A stretch of DNA of 64,000 bases from Pseudomaricurvus alcaniphilus (lineage in GTDB: Bacteria > Pseudomonadota > Gammaproteobacteria > Pseudomonadales > Cellvibrionaceae): assembly GCF_011440395.1 (NCBI RefSeq), contig NZ_JAAOIX010000001.1:558001-622000 (forward strand). The letters are read 5' to 3'. The position numbers and the translations under genes are program-made. This document shows positions 9,134 to 18,224 of the stretch, piece by piece (within the stretch, counting starts at the first letter, position 1; every line of letters starts with the position of its first letter). The notes under the pieces were generated by a model. The model did not search any database. It had not been told where the DNA came from and saw only the letters and a list, made by a program, of their open reading frames with translations.

Positions 9134-9226
9134 ATCGTTGCGCCCCGCCCCGGCACAAGTCAGCGACCAGCAGAAGTGCGCCCGGGCGTACTTGGCTGGC
9201 CCCAGCGCAATCAAATGTGTATGAGT

Positions 9227-10303
9227 TCAGGGCAGCACCTGATAAATGCCGTTTCCATCAGTAGCAACGTAGATATAGCCGTCGGGCATTTGTTTGACGT
9301 TGCGCACGCGACCGACACCCTCCAGTACCGTTTCCGTAGCGACGACTTTATTGCCATCCAGTTTGCACAGCACCAGGTAGCCAAATTTTAGCGAGCCGAC
9401 CAATAAATGCCCTTGCCACTCAGGGTAGAGCTCACTGGTGACAAAGGTCATGCCGGAGGGGGCGATGGATGGGTCCCAGAAATACAGCGGCTGCTCCATG
9501 CCCTCTTTGTGGGTTAAATCGGTAATTTTGGTGCCATTGTAGTTGATGCCGTAGGTGATTACCGGCCAGCCATAATTCTTGCCCCTGGCGATAAGGTTGA
9601 TTTCATCACCGCCCCGGGGACCATGCTCGTGGATCCATATCGCGCCGGTCTGCGGGTGGCGCACCATACCCTGGGGGTTGCGATGACCGTAAGAATAAAT
9701 GGCGGCACGGGCATTTTTATTGTTTACAAATGGGTTGTCGTCCGGGATGCGACCATCGTCGTGGAGGCGATAGACCTTGCCGTTATCGCGACTGATGTCC
9801 TGGGGGTTCTCGCTTTCGTTGCCACGGTCACCTATGGAGAAGTACAAATAACCCTGCGAGTCAAACTCGATCCGGCTGCCGAAGTGACGACCCCCGCGGG
9901 TATTGGGCGCCTTGTACAGCTGGGTAAGATCGACCAGTGATTGACCCTCCAGCCGCGCCCGCACTATGGCCGTATTACTGCCCGAGCCCGCACCTGCGGC
10001 ACTGGCATAGGACAAATAGACCCACCGGTTAGCGACAAAATCCGGGTGTAACTCAATATCCAGCAAACCGCCCTGACCGGTCACTTCGATCTCCGGCAGG
10101 CCTGTAATTTCGATCTTTGTGTCAGTCGCCGGATCTGCCCGATACAGCTTGCCCGCTCGGTCAGTCACCAAAAACTGGCCGTCGGCCAGCTGTACCATTC
10201 CCCAGGGCACGGTGATGCCAGTGATTACCTGACGCATTTCATACGGCCCTGCCAGAGCCATGGATGAAAACAAACACAGCAATAGGGTAAGTCGAACAGC
10301 CAT
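9227..10303 (-). CDS. yliI: PQQ-dependent aldose sugar dehydrogenase, YliI-like
   Basis: Predicted periplasmic soluble quinoprotein oxidising aldose sugars to lactones. Residues 1-18 are a cleavable signal peptide (LLLCLFSSMALA). The remainder is a six-bladed beta-propeller of the GSDH/Asd family, with conserved features: GLLDIELHPDF, GRHFGSRIEFD, FSIGDRGN, then YSYGHRNPQGM and IHEHGPRGGDEIN, the last carrying PQQ/calcium and catalytic-His-region residues. 358 aa is normal length. The gene stands alone, with a long non-coding stretch before it. PQQ supply is not encoded in the window. Confidence 0.9.
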   Translation of the reverse strand: MAVRLTLLLCLFSSMALAGPYEMRQVITGITVPWGMVQLADGQFLVTDRAGKLYRADPATDTKIEITGLPEIEVTGQGGLLDIELHPDFVANRWVYLSYASAAGAGSGSNTAIVRARLEGQSLVDLTQLYKAPNTRGGRHFGSRIEFDSQGYLYFSIGDRGNESENPQDISRDNGKVYRLHDDGRIPDDNPFVNNKNARAAIYSYGHRNPQGMVRHPQTGAIWIHEHGPRGGDEINLIARGKNYGWPVITYGINYNGTKITDLTHKEGMEQPLYFWDPSIAPSGMTFVTSELYPEWQGHLLVGSLKFGYLVLCKLDGNKVVATETVLEGVGRVRNVKQMPDGYIYVATDGNGIYQVLP

Positions 10304-11208
10304 TTGTAGGTTCCTGCGATAGATTGTTGGCGGCTCCTCGCGACCCGCCCTCTGCTAAACGTGTGCGTATTCTATTGCAAAATCGCCCACTCCGTCGTGC
10401 TTTTCAGTTTGGTAAAACACTCTGCGCTTCAGGGGCACGCTCGATAACGATTGTTTGACCACGAGTATCTCTTTAACTTTATATTCGAGACCCCTTGACC
10501 ATTCGACACCGCGCGTTAATTCACCCCGGAAATGTAAACTCCTGGGTAAAATTCCGCCTGGTTCTCAAAAACTTGAGCACCAATGATTCTCACGACAAAA
10601 TATCGACGTTTAACTTTTTTCCCTTGTCGAAAGTCAAAGTTAGGCGTAGCGTGAAATACAACGCCAAGAGCGCGACTTGCATCAAGTTTCTTTTCAGCCA
10701 CAGTCAGACCAGACTGCAGCTGATGTTGGTGCAGGCCACTGTCGGCGAGTTGTTGTTAGCAGCTGTAGCTGTTAAAGGAAGCAAAGGAAAAATGCAATAA
10801 CAATAACCAGGGATAGTGCTTATGGACACGCATCCCAGTAGTAACACTCAACCGGCTCAATTCTCTGCGCACAGTTGTAACTCCAGCACTGTGACTGCCC
10901 CCCTAAGGGTTATTACCCACACTCCGACCAAGCGCAAGCCCAGCCAGGGGCTGCAACCTCACCGCACCGAATTTGCACACTTTGAGTGCTCATCTTTTTG
11001 GGGAAAACCAATCCTTCTGGATCTGTACGCTGAACACCGCGCCAGGAGGCCACTACTTCAGCAAGTGACAGGTAGGTGACCCGGGAAAAGCCACGCAGGC
11101 TATCGGCAGACGTTTACGATCAACCTGCGGAGACTGCAATGACCAGCAGCGATACATTCTGGTGCCTGTAAAGCCGGTTCGCACTACACCGACAAAAGGA
11201 GTCATGCT
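10304..11208. other. 905-bp region without a supported gene
   Basis: The stretch is AT-richer in its first half. Two plus-strand frames (10495-10800 and 10822-11079) have start codons. The second is preceded by a CAGGGA sequence, but its product is rich in Thr, Ser, His and Pro with no hydrophobic core or recognisable motif, so I do not call it. The region must contain the promoters of the sugar dehydrogenase and of the secreted protein at 11209. A short CGCAGG/CCTGCG stem near 11090-11130 is too weak to call a riboswitch. Confidence 0.4.
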
Positions 11209-11934
11209 ATGAATACCATAAAAGCTGGCAAGTCGACTGTGAAATGGTTTGTACAACTGGCGGCTTGCGTGATTTTCACAGTCACAGCGCAGATGTCATT
11301 GGCAGGTTGGGCAGGAGATAAAATCCAGGTCCGCGAGCCAGGCAAGCTGTACAATCAATTGTCCGGCGACTGGTGGAATTGGGCAATGCAGTTTCCGTTA
11401 GCCACCAATCCGATCCTTGAAGACGGCGCAGTTGACTGCTCCCGCGGCCAACGCGGAAAGGTCTGGTTCCTGGCCGGAACCTTTGGCGGCACGGCAAGCC
11501 GATCCTGTACAGTCCCGGCGGGTAAAGCCCTGTTCTTTCCGCTGACAAACTCCCTGTGGTGGGCACCGGAAGACGGTGAAGACGCCGTTGCATTGAGAGT
11601 GTTGGCAAATGACCAGGTCGACCCGGTGAGTGTTCTGGAGATCACCATCAACGGGGTTGCCATTGAAGACCCCTTCGCCTATCGAGCGCAGTCTTTGCCC
11701 GGTGGCTTCGATCTGGATTTCGGCCCACTGTTGGCGGATTTAGGCATAGCCCCGGAACCGGACCCTCGTATCGCCGTGGCCGATGGCTACTGGATTTTGC
11801 TCGCGCCGCTGAAAAAAGGCGTTCACGAAATCCACTTTCATGCCATTACCGGAGACCCGGACAGCCCGGACTTTGAAATCGAGGTAACCTATTATATTTC
11901 GGTCGTCAATGGAGGCCATGGTTTCGGGCACTAG
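11209..11934 (+). CDS. secreted protein of unknown function (WWNW motif)
   Basis: A 241-residue exported protein. The N-terminus (to about residue 32, ending MSLAGWA) is a signal peptide. The mature part begins with a conserved-looking YNQLSGDWWNWAMQFP segment, then a beta-rich body with two cysteines (DCSRGQRG, SRSCTVPAG) likely to pair, FFPLTNSLWWAPE, and a C-terminal EIHFHAITG strand. Proteins with this WWNW/DCSxGQ pattern occur in scattered proteobacteria, without a known function that I can state. AAAGGAG precedes the ATG. It appears monocistronic, bounded downstream by an inverted repeat. Confidence 0.75.
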   Translation: MNTIKAGKSTVKWFVQLAACVIFTVTAQMSLAGWAGDKIQVREPGKLYNQLSGDWWNWAMQFPLATNPILEDGAVDCSRGQRGKVWFLAGTFGGTASRSCTVPAGKALFFPLTNSLWWAPEDGEDAVALRVLANDQVDPVSVLEITINGVAIEDPFAYRAQSLPGGFDLDFGPLLADLGIAPEPDPRIAVADGYWILLAPLKKGVHEIHFHAITGDPDSPDFEIEVTYYISVVNGGHGFGH

Positions 11935-11959
11935 TAACAGGGTGATAAGCAGGGCTGGT

Positions 11960-11989
11960 TGACAGGAGTTATCACGGTAACTCCTGTCA
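11960..11989. terminator. 12-bp perfect inverted repeat, probable transcription stop
   Basis: TGACAGGAGTTA, a 6-base loop and TAACTCCTGTCA lie just past the gene ending at 11934. The T run after it is weak (ACTTTATT), so it may instead be a protein-binding palindrome. It is symmetric and lies between convergent coding units. Confidence 0.5.
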
Positions 11990-12010
11990 CCCAGACTTTA
12001 TTACCGCAAC

Positions 12011-12251
12011 TTACAATGACAACTCATCGGCAAGTGCCCGCAGCAGGCCTGCCCCGTCCCCGCGCCAGGCACTGCCGTGCATGCAGGCTAGCGTGGTTGG
12101 CCGGGTAGCAGCCAGCCGCTCCAGCACGGCCCGGGTATTTTTACTGTGCGAGAAATAATCCATCTGCAAATACCACCGGGGTATTGATGCGATAAATTCC
12201 ATCGGCTATTTCGTGAACATTGGTACCGGACTGGCTATTGGTTATGGTCAT
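12011..12251 (-). pseudogene. remnant of a metallo-beta-lactamase-fold protein (internal deletion plus frame change)
   Basis: An intact start survives at 12251 with AGGAGGG before it and encodes MTITNSQSGTNVHEIADGIY, then TPVVFADG. The frame then ends at a TAA. In the neighbouring frame the C-terminus of the same kind of protein continues (DYFSHSKNTRAVLERL, then LACMHGSAWRGDGAGLL), the usual end of oxygen-binding di-iron/metallo-beta-lactamase-fold hydrolases. The metal-binding HxHxDH core is absent, so some 150 or more residues have been lost with a shift of frame near 12155. The gene lies 43 bp downstream of the amidase stop and was probably its operon partner. Confidence 0.7.
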
Positions 12252-12294
12252 TATGCTACCCTCCTGGTAGAGCTCCATTCATTTAGAACTCATT

Positions 12295-13677
12295 TCAGAT
12301 TACATGTTCCAACAGCGCTGCTACATCCAGTAACTTTGCCTCTGCGCCGGGGGCGCAGACCAGCATAATGCCCGGTTTGAGCCCGGTGACCGGATCGCAA
12401 TGTCGATGGGCAGGCAGCGTAATCGCAGACAAATTGATGTAGTTGGCAAATGTTTCCGCAGTAAACAGACCGTTGACACCGGGCCGCAGGGAGACCCGGT
12501 TCATGCCGCCATGTTTCGGTGCCAGCAAGCCGAGTGTTGGCAATATCAGGATGCCATCCTCGCCCAGTAACTCATGATACTTGCGGCGTGCGGCTTCATA
12601 ACTTTGAACAATGCGCGCCAGCGTGCCCGACCGGCGCGGGCGCAGCAGTGGCGAGATCAGGAACCACATAAACAAGCCCGGATACACTGTTGGTCGCCCA
12701 ATTGCCTGGCGCAGCAACTCAGCCGCCGGCCTGAACTTGTTGCTGCTCGAACTCAACCACGCCGTCCAGAGTTCCATCATTTCGCCAGTGACCAGCCGGG
12801 GAATGTTCAGGAACAGCCTGCGCACATCGGAAAAGTCATGGCGCTCGAGCGTTAAACCGGCGGCCAGCAACTGCTCAATGCCGTCAGTGTAGGCATTTTC
12901 GATACAGGCCGTTCTGTATTTAAGTCGAAAACCGCTCGCAACAAGCAAGCGCACACCAGCCACATCCGCTGGCGCCGGCAAGCGCTGGTGTGCAATCACA
13001 TCGTAAGCCAGTCGCACGTCACGTACCGATCGCGCCAGCGGGCCTATGCCATTCCAGGTCTCGAAATACTCCCCGCATACCGGCCCGGCCCCCGCCTTGT
13101 CCACCGCTCCGGAATGGGGCCGAAAACCCACGACTCCGCAGAAACAGGCGGGTATACGAATGGAGCCGAGAATGTCAGTGCCAAGCCCCAACGGCGAACA
13201 ACCGGAGCCCACCAGCGCCCCCTCGCCACCCGAGGAACCGCCGCAGGTACGTTTCGGGTCAGCGGGATGGTTGGTGCGCCCGTAGAGGAGATTATCCGTC
13301 TCGCCGGTCATAACGAATTCGGGCACATTGCTGCGCGCCATGATAATTGCGCCGGCCGCGCGCAGTTTTTTAACCACTGCGGAATCTTCGCTGCATGCAA
13401 TTGGACGCATACGACGGGAGCCCATCGTCACCTGACAGCCCTCAATGGCGAAGGTTTCCTTGACGGTGACCGGCAGCCCCGACAGTGGGCCAGGCACGGG
13501 ATTGCGGGCCTCGGTCAATGCCCGGTCGCGGAAGACCTCAGTGGCGGCGTTAAGGTATGGCTGCTCGCGTTCGATCCGCTCCAGGTGCTCGCGCACGATG
13601 TCCAGGCTGCTGCGCTCTCCGGCTCGCATTTGGCGCAGCAGTTCAGTGGCGTCGACGAGGGGATGTGCCTGAGTCAT
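12295..13677 (-). CDS. amidase-signature family hydrolase
   Basis: A 460-residue cytoplasmic enzyme of the amidase-signature family (C-N hydrolysis of amides, Ser-cisSer-Lys triad). The lysine is in GLPVTVKETF (about residue 73). The Ser-rich signature CGGSSGGEGALVGSG is at about 147-161, and the catalytic Ser is in the following DILGSIRIPA. Family consensus there is D-I-G-G-S-I-R, so the first Gly is Leu here, close to the cis-Ser oxyanion loop. Further motif residues are CGVVGFRPHSG. The substrate is unknown; fatty-acid-amide-hydrolase-like members often look like this. Downstream lies the wrecked metallo-hydrolase gene. Confidence 0.85.
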   Translation of the reverse strand: MTQAHPLVDATELLRQMRAGERSSLDIVREHLERIEREQPYLNAATEVFRDRALTEARNPVPGPLSGLPVTVKETFAIEGCQVTMGSRRMRPIACSEDSAVVKKLRAAGAIIMARSNVPEFVMTGETDNLLYGRTNHPADPKRTCGGSSGGEGALVGSGCSPLGLGTDILGSIRIPACFCGVVGFRPHSGAVDKAGAGPVCGEYFETWNGIGPLARSVRDVRLAYDVIAHQRLPAPADVAGVRLLVASGFRLKYRTACIENAYTDGIEQLLAAGLTLERHDFSDVRRLFLNIPRLVTGEMMELWTAWLSSSSNKFRPAAELLRQAIGRPTVYPGLFMWFLISPLLRPRRSGTLARIVQSYEAARRKYHELLGEDGILILPTLGLLAPKHGGMNRVSLRPGVNGLFTAETFANYINLSAITLPAHRHCDPVTGLKPGIMLVCAPGAEAKLLDVAALLEHVI

Positions 13678-13953
13678 AAACTTGCCCCCCTAAATCGTAC
13701 CCGGACTGTGAAGACCTAGCATATCCCCACGGTGATTAGCTTGCCACGATTTAAACCAGTGAAATCTTATCGCACCTGCCTGGCCCACCGGCAAGACCCA
13801 ACCACCACTGTTGCCCGCGGGGCATACGGGTCGCTCGTTGGTGCAGTTCCGCGGCAATTGCGTCGTAGGTAAGCATTCTCTTTAGTGTCCTTTATGGCAA
13901 ACTCAGGTACTCGAAAATAGCGATAACTGGCTAATTTAAAAGAGTAGTAAACA

Positions 13954-15360
13954 TTACGCCCCGGCGTCAGGCCGGCTGGAGAACTGCTTCTCGATAAGTG
14001 TGGCCAGGGTATCCACCAGGTCCGCTTGCAAGCTTTCACCCTTGCGCAATTTGGCAAACAGTTTTTCAAACTGGCGCCGGGTGGCGCTGTCGCTGAATTG
14101 CCAGGCAGCGCCCGGGCCGTCGATATCCAACGGGCCGCGATTGGCGTGGGTGCGCTGCTCCACCAGGCGTTGATGCAAGAGTGCGCGGCCCAGCGCCACA
14201 TAGGGAAAATTGATATTGCGCATCGGCCCGACGCTGACTTCCTGGCCACCCAGTGGATGACCGAGCACTTCGATATTGGCGATGCGATCGGCCGTCAACC
14301 AGGCGGACACACCGCCGGCCAGCGCTCCCAAGCCACTGCCCAGCAACAGCGACGTGCCGTGGGCCGCCAAATCAATGATACCGCCAGCCGCGGCGCCACC
14401 CAGTGCACCGGTGGCAATCAACTGGCGCCGGGTTAGCCCGAACAGCACCCAGGTCTGGCGAGAAAACAAGTCTTCATCGAGCAGTTGTACCTGGGCCTCC
14501 TGGCGTTGCAGCTGCCCGTGATTATAGATCTGCTCGACTTCGTCCCGGCAGTGCCGCTCCATGGTGGCAAGGTCTTGTTTGTAGCTGTCCAGCAGCTTGT
14601 CCCGGGTTTGGGTCTCGGCCAGGGCTTCCGCCTCCCCCGTCGCCAGCCGCCGCCGCGCCTGATGGGTGATCATATGCACCAGCATTTCCGCAATCACCCG
14701 CGCCGCCAGGGAGCGCCGTCGCTGCTGCTCATCCGTTAGAAACTGCACCGCCTTGGCCAGCGGCGCGCGCCACTCTTCGCGGATTTCACCGAACGCCAGC
14801 AGCAGCTGTATGCGCTTGTCGAAATCCGCTTGCAGGGCATCGAAGACACGCACAATGCGAAAATACTGCCCCAGCGCCCGGCTCCACTCCGCCGAATAGT
14901 CGCTGTCACCAATCATATTGATCAGGGCCAGGCTGGGCTGGCCGGTCCAGCGCAGGATCTCCATCTCCGCTTCATAGTCTTCCCCAAAGGGCCGTGACCC
15001 GTCGACCACATAGAGGATACCCGCACCGGCCAGAATCGGCGCCAGCAGGTGGCACTCGGCACTAAAGCGCGGGTCCCCCCGGTGTTCATCCACAAAGCGC
15101 TGCACCGTTGCCGGCCGCTCCACCGCACTACTGGCGTGCCCCTGCATCCATTCCAGCGCCGCCCGGGCGCGCTGGAACCCCGGGGTATCAATCAACTCGT
15201 ACAACACTTCGCCGTCGACGGTCATGGGATAGCGGCGGTTGTCCACCGTGGTACCGGGCACCATCGAGATGGCCACGCTCTTGTCCTCAGACAGGGTCGA
15301 AACAATACTGCTCTTGCCCTTGTTGGGGTGGCCGACGATAGCGAATTCCGGAGTGCTCAC
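13954..15360 (-). CDS. GTPase with C-terminal DUF3482 domain
   Basis: A 468-residue P-loop GTPase of the Era/YfjP type. G1 is GHPNKGKSS (about 10-18), the G2 Thr is in PGTTVDNR, and G3 is DTPGFQ. The usual NKxD G4 is not obvious; NMIGDSD may take its place. The C-terminal half matches DUF3482 and includes a glycine-rich hydrophobic pair of segments (ATGALGGAAAGGIIDLAAHG, then LLLGSGLGALAGGVSAWL) that could insert into membrane. Its ATG overlaps the stop of the DUF2868 gene by four bases, the standard arrangement for this gene pair in gammaproteobacteria. The function of the pair is not established. Confidence 0.88.
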   Translation of the reverse strand: MSTPEFAIVGHPNKGKSSIVSTLSEDKSVAISMVPGTTVDNRRYPMTVDGEVLYELIDTPGFQRARAALEWMQGHASSAVERPATVQRFVDEHRGDPRFSAECHLLAPILAGAGILYVVDGSRPFGEDYEAEMEILRWTGQPSLALINMIGDSDYSAEWSRALGQYFRIVRVFDALQADFDKRIQLLLAFGEIREEWRAPLAKAVQFLTDEQQRRRSLAARVIAEMLVHMITHQARRRLATGEAEALAETQTRDKLLDSYKQDLATMERHCRDEVEQIYNHGQLQRQEAQVQLLDEDLFSRQTWVLFGLTRRQLIATGALGGAAAGGIIDLAAHGTSLLLGSGLGALAGGVSAWLTADRIANIEVLGHPLGGQEVSVGPMRNINFPYVALGRALLHQRLVEQRTHANRGPLDIDGPGAAWQFSDSATRRQFEKLFAKLRKGESLQADLVDTLATLIEKQFSSRPDAGA

Positions 15361-16913
15361 TGGCTGGCACCTTTCTTTTCAACCGCCCGGCTTGCCAGCG
15401 CCAGGCTCTCCACATGCAAGTTAGGGTCACCCAGCTGGCCGAGGGTCAGCTGCCAGGTTTCCCGGTCCGCGCCAGACACTTGCTCAGCGCCACCCCAGAG
15501 CAGCACCAGCAGCGGTTTTTCTTCGCCAAGTTGCTGGCGAATATCACGCAGAAAGTCGAGTAAATCCAGCATCGGCGGCTCCCAGGCCTTGACCAGCAGC
15601 GCCAACGCCGCAGGCTTGTCCCGCGCGAGGGCGGCGAGCATTTGCTGATCCTGCTCCAGGGTCTGGCGGCCACCGGCGCGCAGGAATTCCAGTGGCTCGA
15701 CGCCCATGGCCGCCAACGCCGAACTCACGTCGCCCGCATCGCCGGCAGCACTGCCAGCAGCGGACCAGTCAATCACCGGGCAGCGCAGCGCATAGTGGGC
15801 CGCCGCGGAATTTCTGGCGGCACTGCCCGGCGCCAGGGTAAACGCATGTTCCGGCTCGGCCGCGGCGGTGGATACCAGGGGTGAATTCATACGCGCCAAC
15901 AACTCCGGAGCCCCGGGCAGTTTGCACAGGGCGCGGCCCAGATGATGACGCAGGCGGTACCAGGAAATAGTAAGCGTCAGCAGCCGGGGCAGCAGCCCAT
16001 AAAAAGCAACCGCGGCAATCAGGAAGGGCCACCATTGCCCCAGGGCAATGGCCAATTCAGGGGTGGCGGCCGGGTCGGCCAGCGCGCCTTCATCCAGCCG
16101 ATAGTAACGGCTTTGCGCAACCAGTTCGGCACCAGGCACGGCATCCGGCAGCAGGCTGGACCAGGGGGCAGAGAGAGTAACCAAGAGCTGGTGAAAGGTC
16201 TCGCTGGTGACCACCAGCGTGGTGCTCCAGGCAAATGCCAGGTCTGAGAAAGACACCAGGAACAAGGCGCTGACCAGGACACCAATATTGAAGCTGACGG
16301 CGAACAACTGCGACCAGAGGGAAAGCAGCCAGCGCGTGGCTGGCCCGAGGATGGGAGCATTGTCCGACTGCCAGAGCATGGCCAGGCCCTGCTCTGGCTT
16401 GCTGGTAAAGACCCCCACCAGATGGCCGGCGAGGCGTCCGGGGTTGAGGAAACCGAGCCCTGTGCCAAGCTGGCGGAAGAGCGACAGGCGCGCGGGCAGC
16501 GCCGCCACCAGCCACAGCAGCAGCAACAGGATCTGGGGCAACACCAGTACCGCCACGGCATTGACGATATTGATCGGCTGCTGGCCGTCGTAATAGAGCA
16601 CCGCGCTGGCCAGGCCCCAACCGCTGAGCAAACCCGCTACCAGCAGCCCCACATTCAGCCCGTGATAGACACGAACGCCCTGCTGGCCGTAATTTCCTGC
16701 CGCTTTCGGTCGCGACTCATGCAGCCAGGCGCGAACCTGGGCGACGGGCTTGTTGCGCCAGCACTCCAGCCTGCGACCCGCAGCCCGATCCCGCCGTTTG
16801 CGCTCTTCCAGGTCGACCTCCTGGTCACTGTCCAGAACCAGGCTCAGGTCAATGAGGTCGGCCAATAGCGCCCCGGCGGAGCGGGAGGATTGTTGTGTTT
16901 TTTTATTTGGCAT
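15357..16913 (-). CDS. DUF2868 membrane protein
   Basis: A 518-residue inner-membrane protein of the DUF2868 family, the regular partner of DUF3482 GTPases. The N-terminal cytoplasmic part is charged. About four hydrophobic segments follow: GLLVAGLLSGWGLASAVLY, then VAVLVLPQILLLLLWLVAAL, then LFAVSFNIGVLVSALFLVSF, and WPFLIAAVAFYGLLPRLL. The C-terminal about 180 residues are soluble and partner-like. The start codon follows the YkgJ stop directly, and the 3' end overlaps the GTPase start, so the three genes form one tightly coupled operon. Confidence 0.88.
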   Translation of the reverse strand: MPNKKTQQSSRSAGALLADLIDLSLVLDSDQEVDLEERKRRDRAAGRRLECWRNKPVAQVRAWLHESRPKAAGNYGQQGVRVYHGLNVGLLVAGLLSGWGLASAVLYYDGQQPINIVNAVAVLVLPQILLLLLWLVAALPARLSLFRQLGTGLGFLNPGRLAGHLVGVFTSKPEQGLAMLWQSDNAPILGPATRWLLSLWSQLFAVSFNIGVLVSALFLVSFSDLAFAWSTTLVVTSETFHQLLVTLSAPWSSLLPDAVPGAELVAQSRYYRLDEGALADPAATPELAIALGQWWPFLIAAVAFYGLLPRLLTLTISWYRLRHHLGRALCKLPGAPELLARMNSPLVSTAAAEPEHAFTLAPGSAARNSAAAHYALRCPVIDWSAAGSAAGDAGDVSSALAAMGVEPLEFLRAGGRQTLEQDQQMLAALARDKPAALALLVKAWEPPMLDLLDFLRDIRQQLGEEKPLLVLLWGGAEQVSGADRETWQLTLGQLGDPNLHVESLALASRAVEKKGASQ

Positions 16914-17204
16914 CTACTGGTTCGCGGCCCGTTCGGCAATACATTCGTATCCGCCCATCTGCAGATCACGGCAGACCTGCGGCCTGTTGTGGTAGATCGT
17001 GCACATCATGCTGTGTCGGTCCAGGGCCGCACACCAGCCATCATCCAACCTGGCCATACGCTCCCCGCCCCACTCATCAATCTCAATATAGCGTTCTGGC
17101 ACCCCGGTATCGCTAATCAGCAGCACCTCCAGGCGGCAGCAACAGGCTTCACAGCTGCTACAGCTCACCTCGGCCTCGGCAAGTGTTTTAACCTCGATGG
17201 TCAT
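16914..17204 (-). CDS. YkgJ-family cysteine-cluster protein
   Basis: A 96-residue protein with the CxxCxxCC cluster (CSSCEACC at about 15-22), further cysteines at WCAALD and MCTIY, and the family motif NRPQVCRDL, fitting the YkgJ/UPF0153 zinc- or iron-binding fold. It is the first gene of the operon with DUF2868 and the DUF3482 GTPase. Its stop codon (16914-16916) touches the next start, which implies translational coupling. The biochemical role of the family is unknown. Confidence 0.85.
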   Translation of the reverse strand: MTIEVKTLAEAEVSCSSCEACCCRLEVLLISDTGVPERYIEIDEWGGERMARLDDGWCAALDRHSMMCTIYHNRPQVCRDLQMGGYECIAERAANQ

Positions 17205-17446
17205 AAGCCGCCTTAATATTGTTAGCTTCGTTATTGGTGGGGAAAGACTCCGTTATACCCGCAGCGATTAAAATCCTGCTATCTGCATCAGTTTACTCTA
17301 AAATAGGCGCCTTCATCGACCACCATCTCTCCCGACCCTCCCCCACCGGAGAACGGAACGGAGACAACTGAGCCGAGAGACCTGAAGCTTGTCTACACTG
17401 AGCGCCTATCCACACTGAACATCGATCCACACTGGACACCCCTACC

Positions 17447-17656
17447 ATGAGCAACAAGAAGTACCAGATCTACACCAGCCAGGAAGACAACAGCTGGACA
17501 GCCGGCATCACCCGCAGGGTGAGCAAGACCAAATCCGTCGTCACCAAGAGCCAGCAGGGGTTCACCAGCGAAGCTGAAGCCACGGCCTGGGCGGAAACCG
17601 AATTGCAAGCGTTGTTAAAAGTGCAGGCCGAGCGCAACAAGCGCCACGCCCGCTAG
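17447..17656 (+). CDS. DUF3622 small protein
   Basis: A 69-residue basic soluble protein with the DUF3622 pattern (YTSQEDNSWTAGITRRVS at the N-terminus, then FTSEAEATAWAETELQALL). It probably adopts a small beta-beta-alpha fold. No clear Shine-Dalgarno sequence precedes the ATG. It is followed within 15 bp by the YehS-like gene on the same strand, so they likely share a transcript. Confidence 0.8.
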   Translation: MSNKKYQIYTSQEDNSWTAGITRRVSKTKSVVTKSQQGFTSEAEATAWAETELQALLKVQAERNKRHAR

Positions 17657-17670
17657 CGGGCCGGGTAAGC

Positions 17671-18177
17671 ATGGACAACAATGATATTCTGCGGCGCCTG
17701 CGCTACGCGCTGGAACTGAACGACAACAGCATGATCCAGATCTTTGGCCTGGCGGGCCTCCCGGTGACTCGGGAGCAGGTCAGCAACTGGCTGAAAAAAG
17801 ACGACGCTGCGGATTATGAGGCCTGCAATGATCTGCAGCTGGCCACTTTTCTCAACGGCTTCATTATCCACAAGCGCGGCCAGCGTGACGGCGCGGAATA
17901 CAAGCCCGAAAAGCGCCTGAGCAACAACCTGATCCTGGTGAAGCTGAAAATTGCCCTCGACCTCAAATCCGACGATATGCTGCAATTGCTGGAGCTGGCC
18001 AATTTTGTCCTCAGCAAGCACGAGTTGAGCGCCTTCTTCCGCAAGAAGGGTCACAAGCATTATCGCGAGTGCAAAGACCAGGTACTGCGCAACTTTATCC
18101 AGGGCATACAGTTCAAGTATCGGGACAAGAAAGAATTGAAACCGGTGTTTAGCTGGAAAAAGCCTGACCAGAGTTAG
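17671..18177 (+). CDS. yehS: YehS-like DUF1456 protein
   Basis: A 168-residue soluble protein made of two tandem DUF1456 repeats. Each starts with LRYALELNDNSMIQIF or LKIALDLKSDDMLQLL and contains VTREQVSNWLKK or LSKHELSAFFRKKG. The second repeat ends HYRECKDQVLRNFIQGI, the family signature. DUF1456 is widespread in gammaproteobacteria without an assigned activity. The gene lies 14 bp after the DUF3622 gene. Confidence 0.88.
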   Translation: MDNNDILRRLRYALELNDNSMIQIFGLAGLPVTREQVSNWLKKDDAADYEACNDLQLATFLNGFIIHKRGQRDGAEYKPEKRLSNNLILVKLKIALDLKSDDMLQLLELANFVLSKHELSAFFRKKGHKHYRECKDQVLRNFIQGIQFKYRDKKELKPVFSWKKPDQS

Positions 18178-18224
18178 CCTTTACGCCGGTTTAACTCTGC
18201 CTGGGGCGATCTACTTTCTACCGT

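Noticed and set aside
10822-11079. 85-codon plus-strand frame before the secreted protein
   Set aside because: A modest CAGGGA lies upstream, but the product has no hydrophobic core, motif or recognisable relation.
11070-11150. Possible riboswitch (cyclic-di-GMP-like) upstream of the secreted protein
   Set aside because: Only a 6-bp stem and a vague ACGCA word match; the conserved core was not found.
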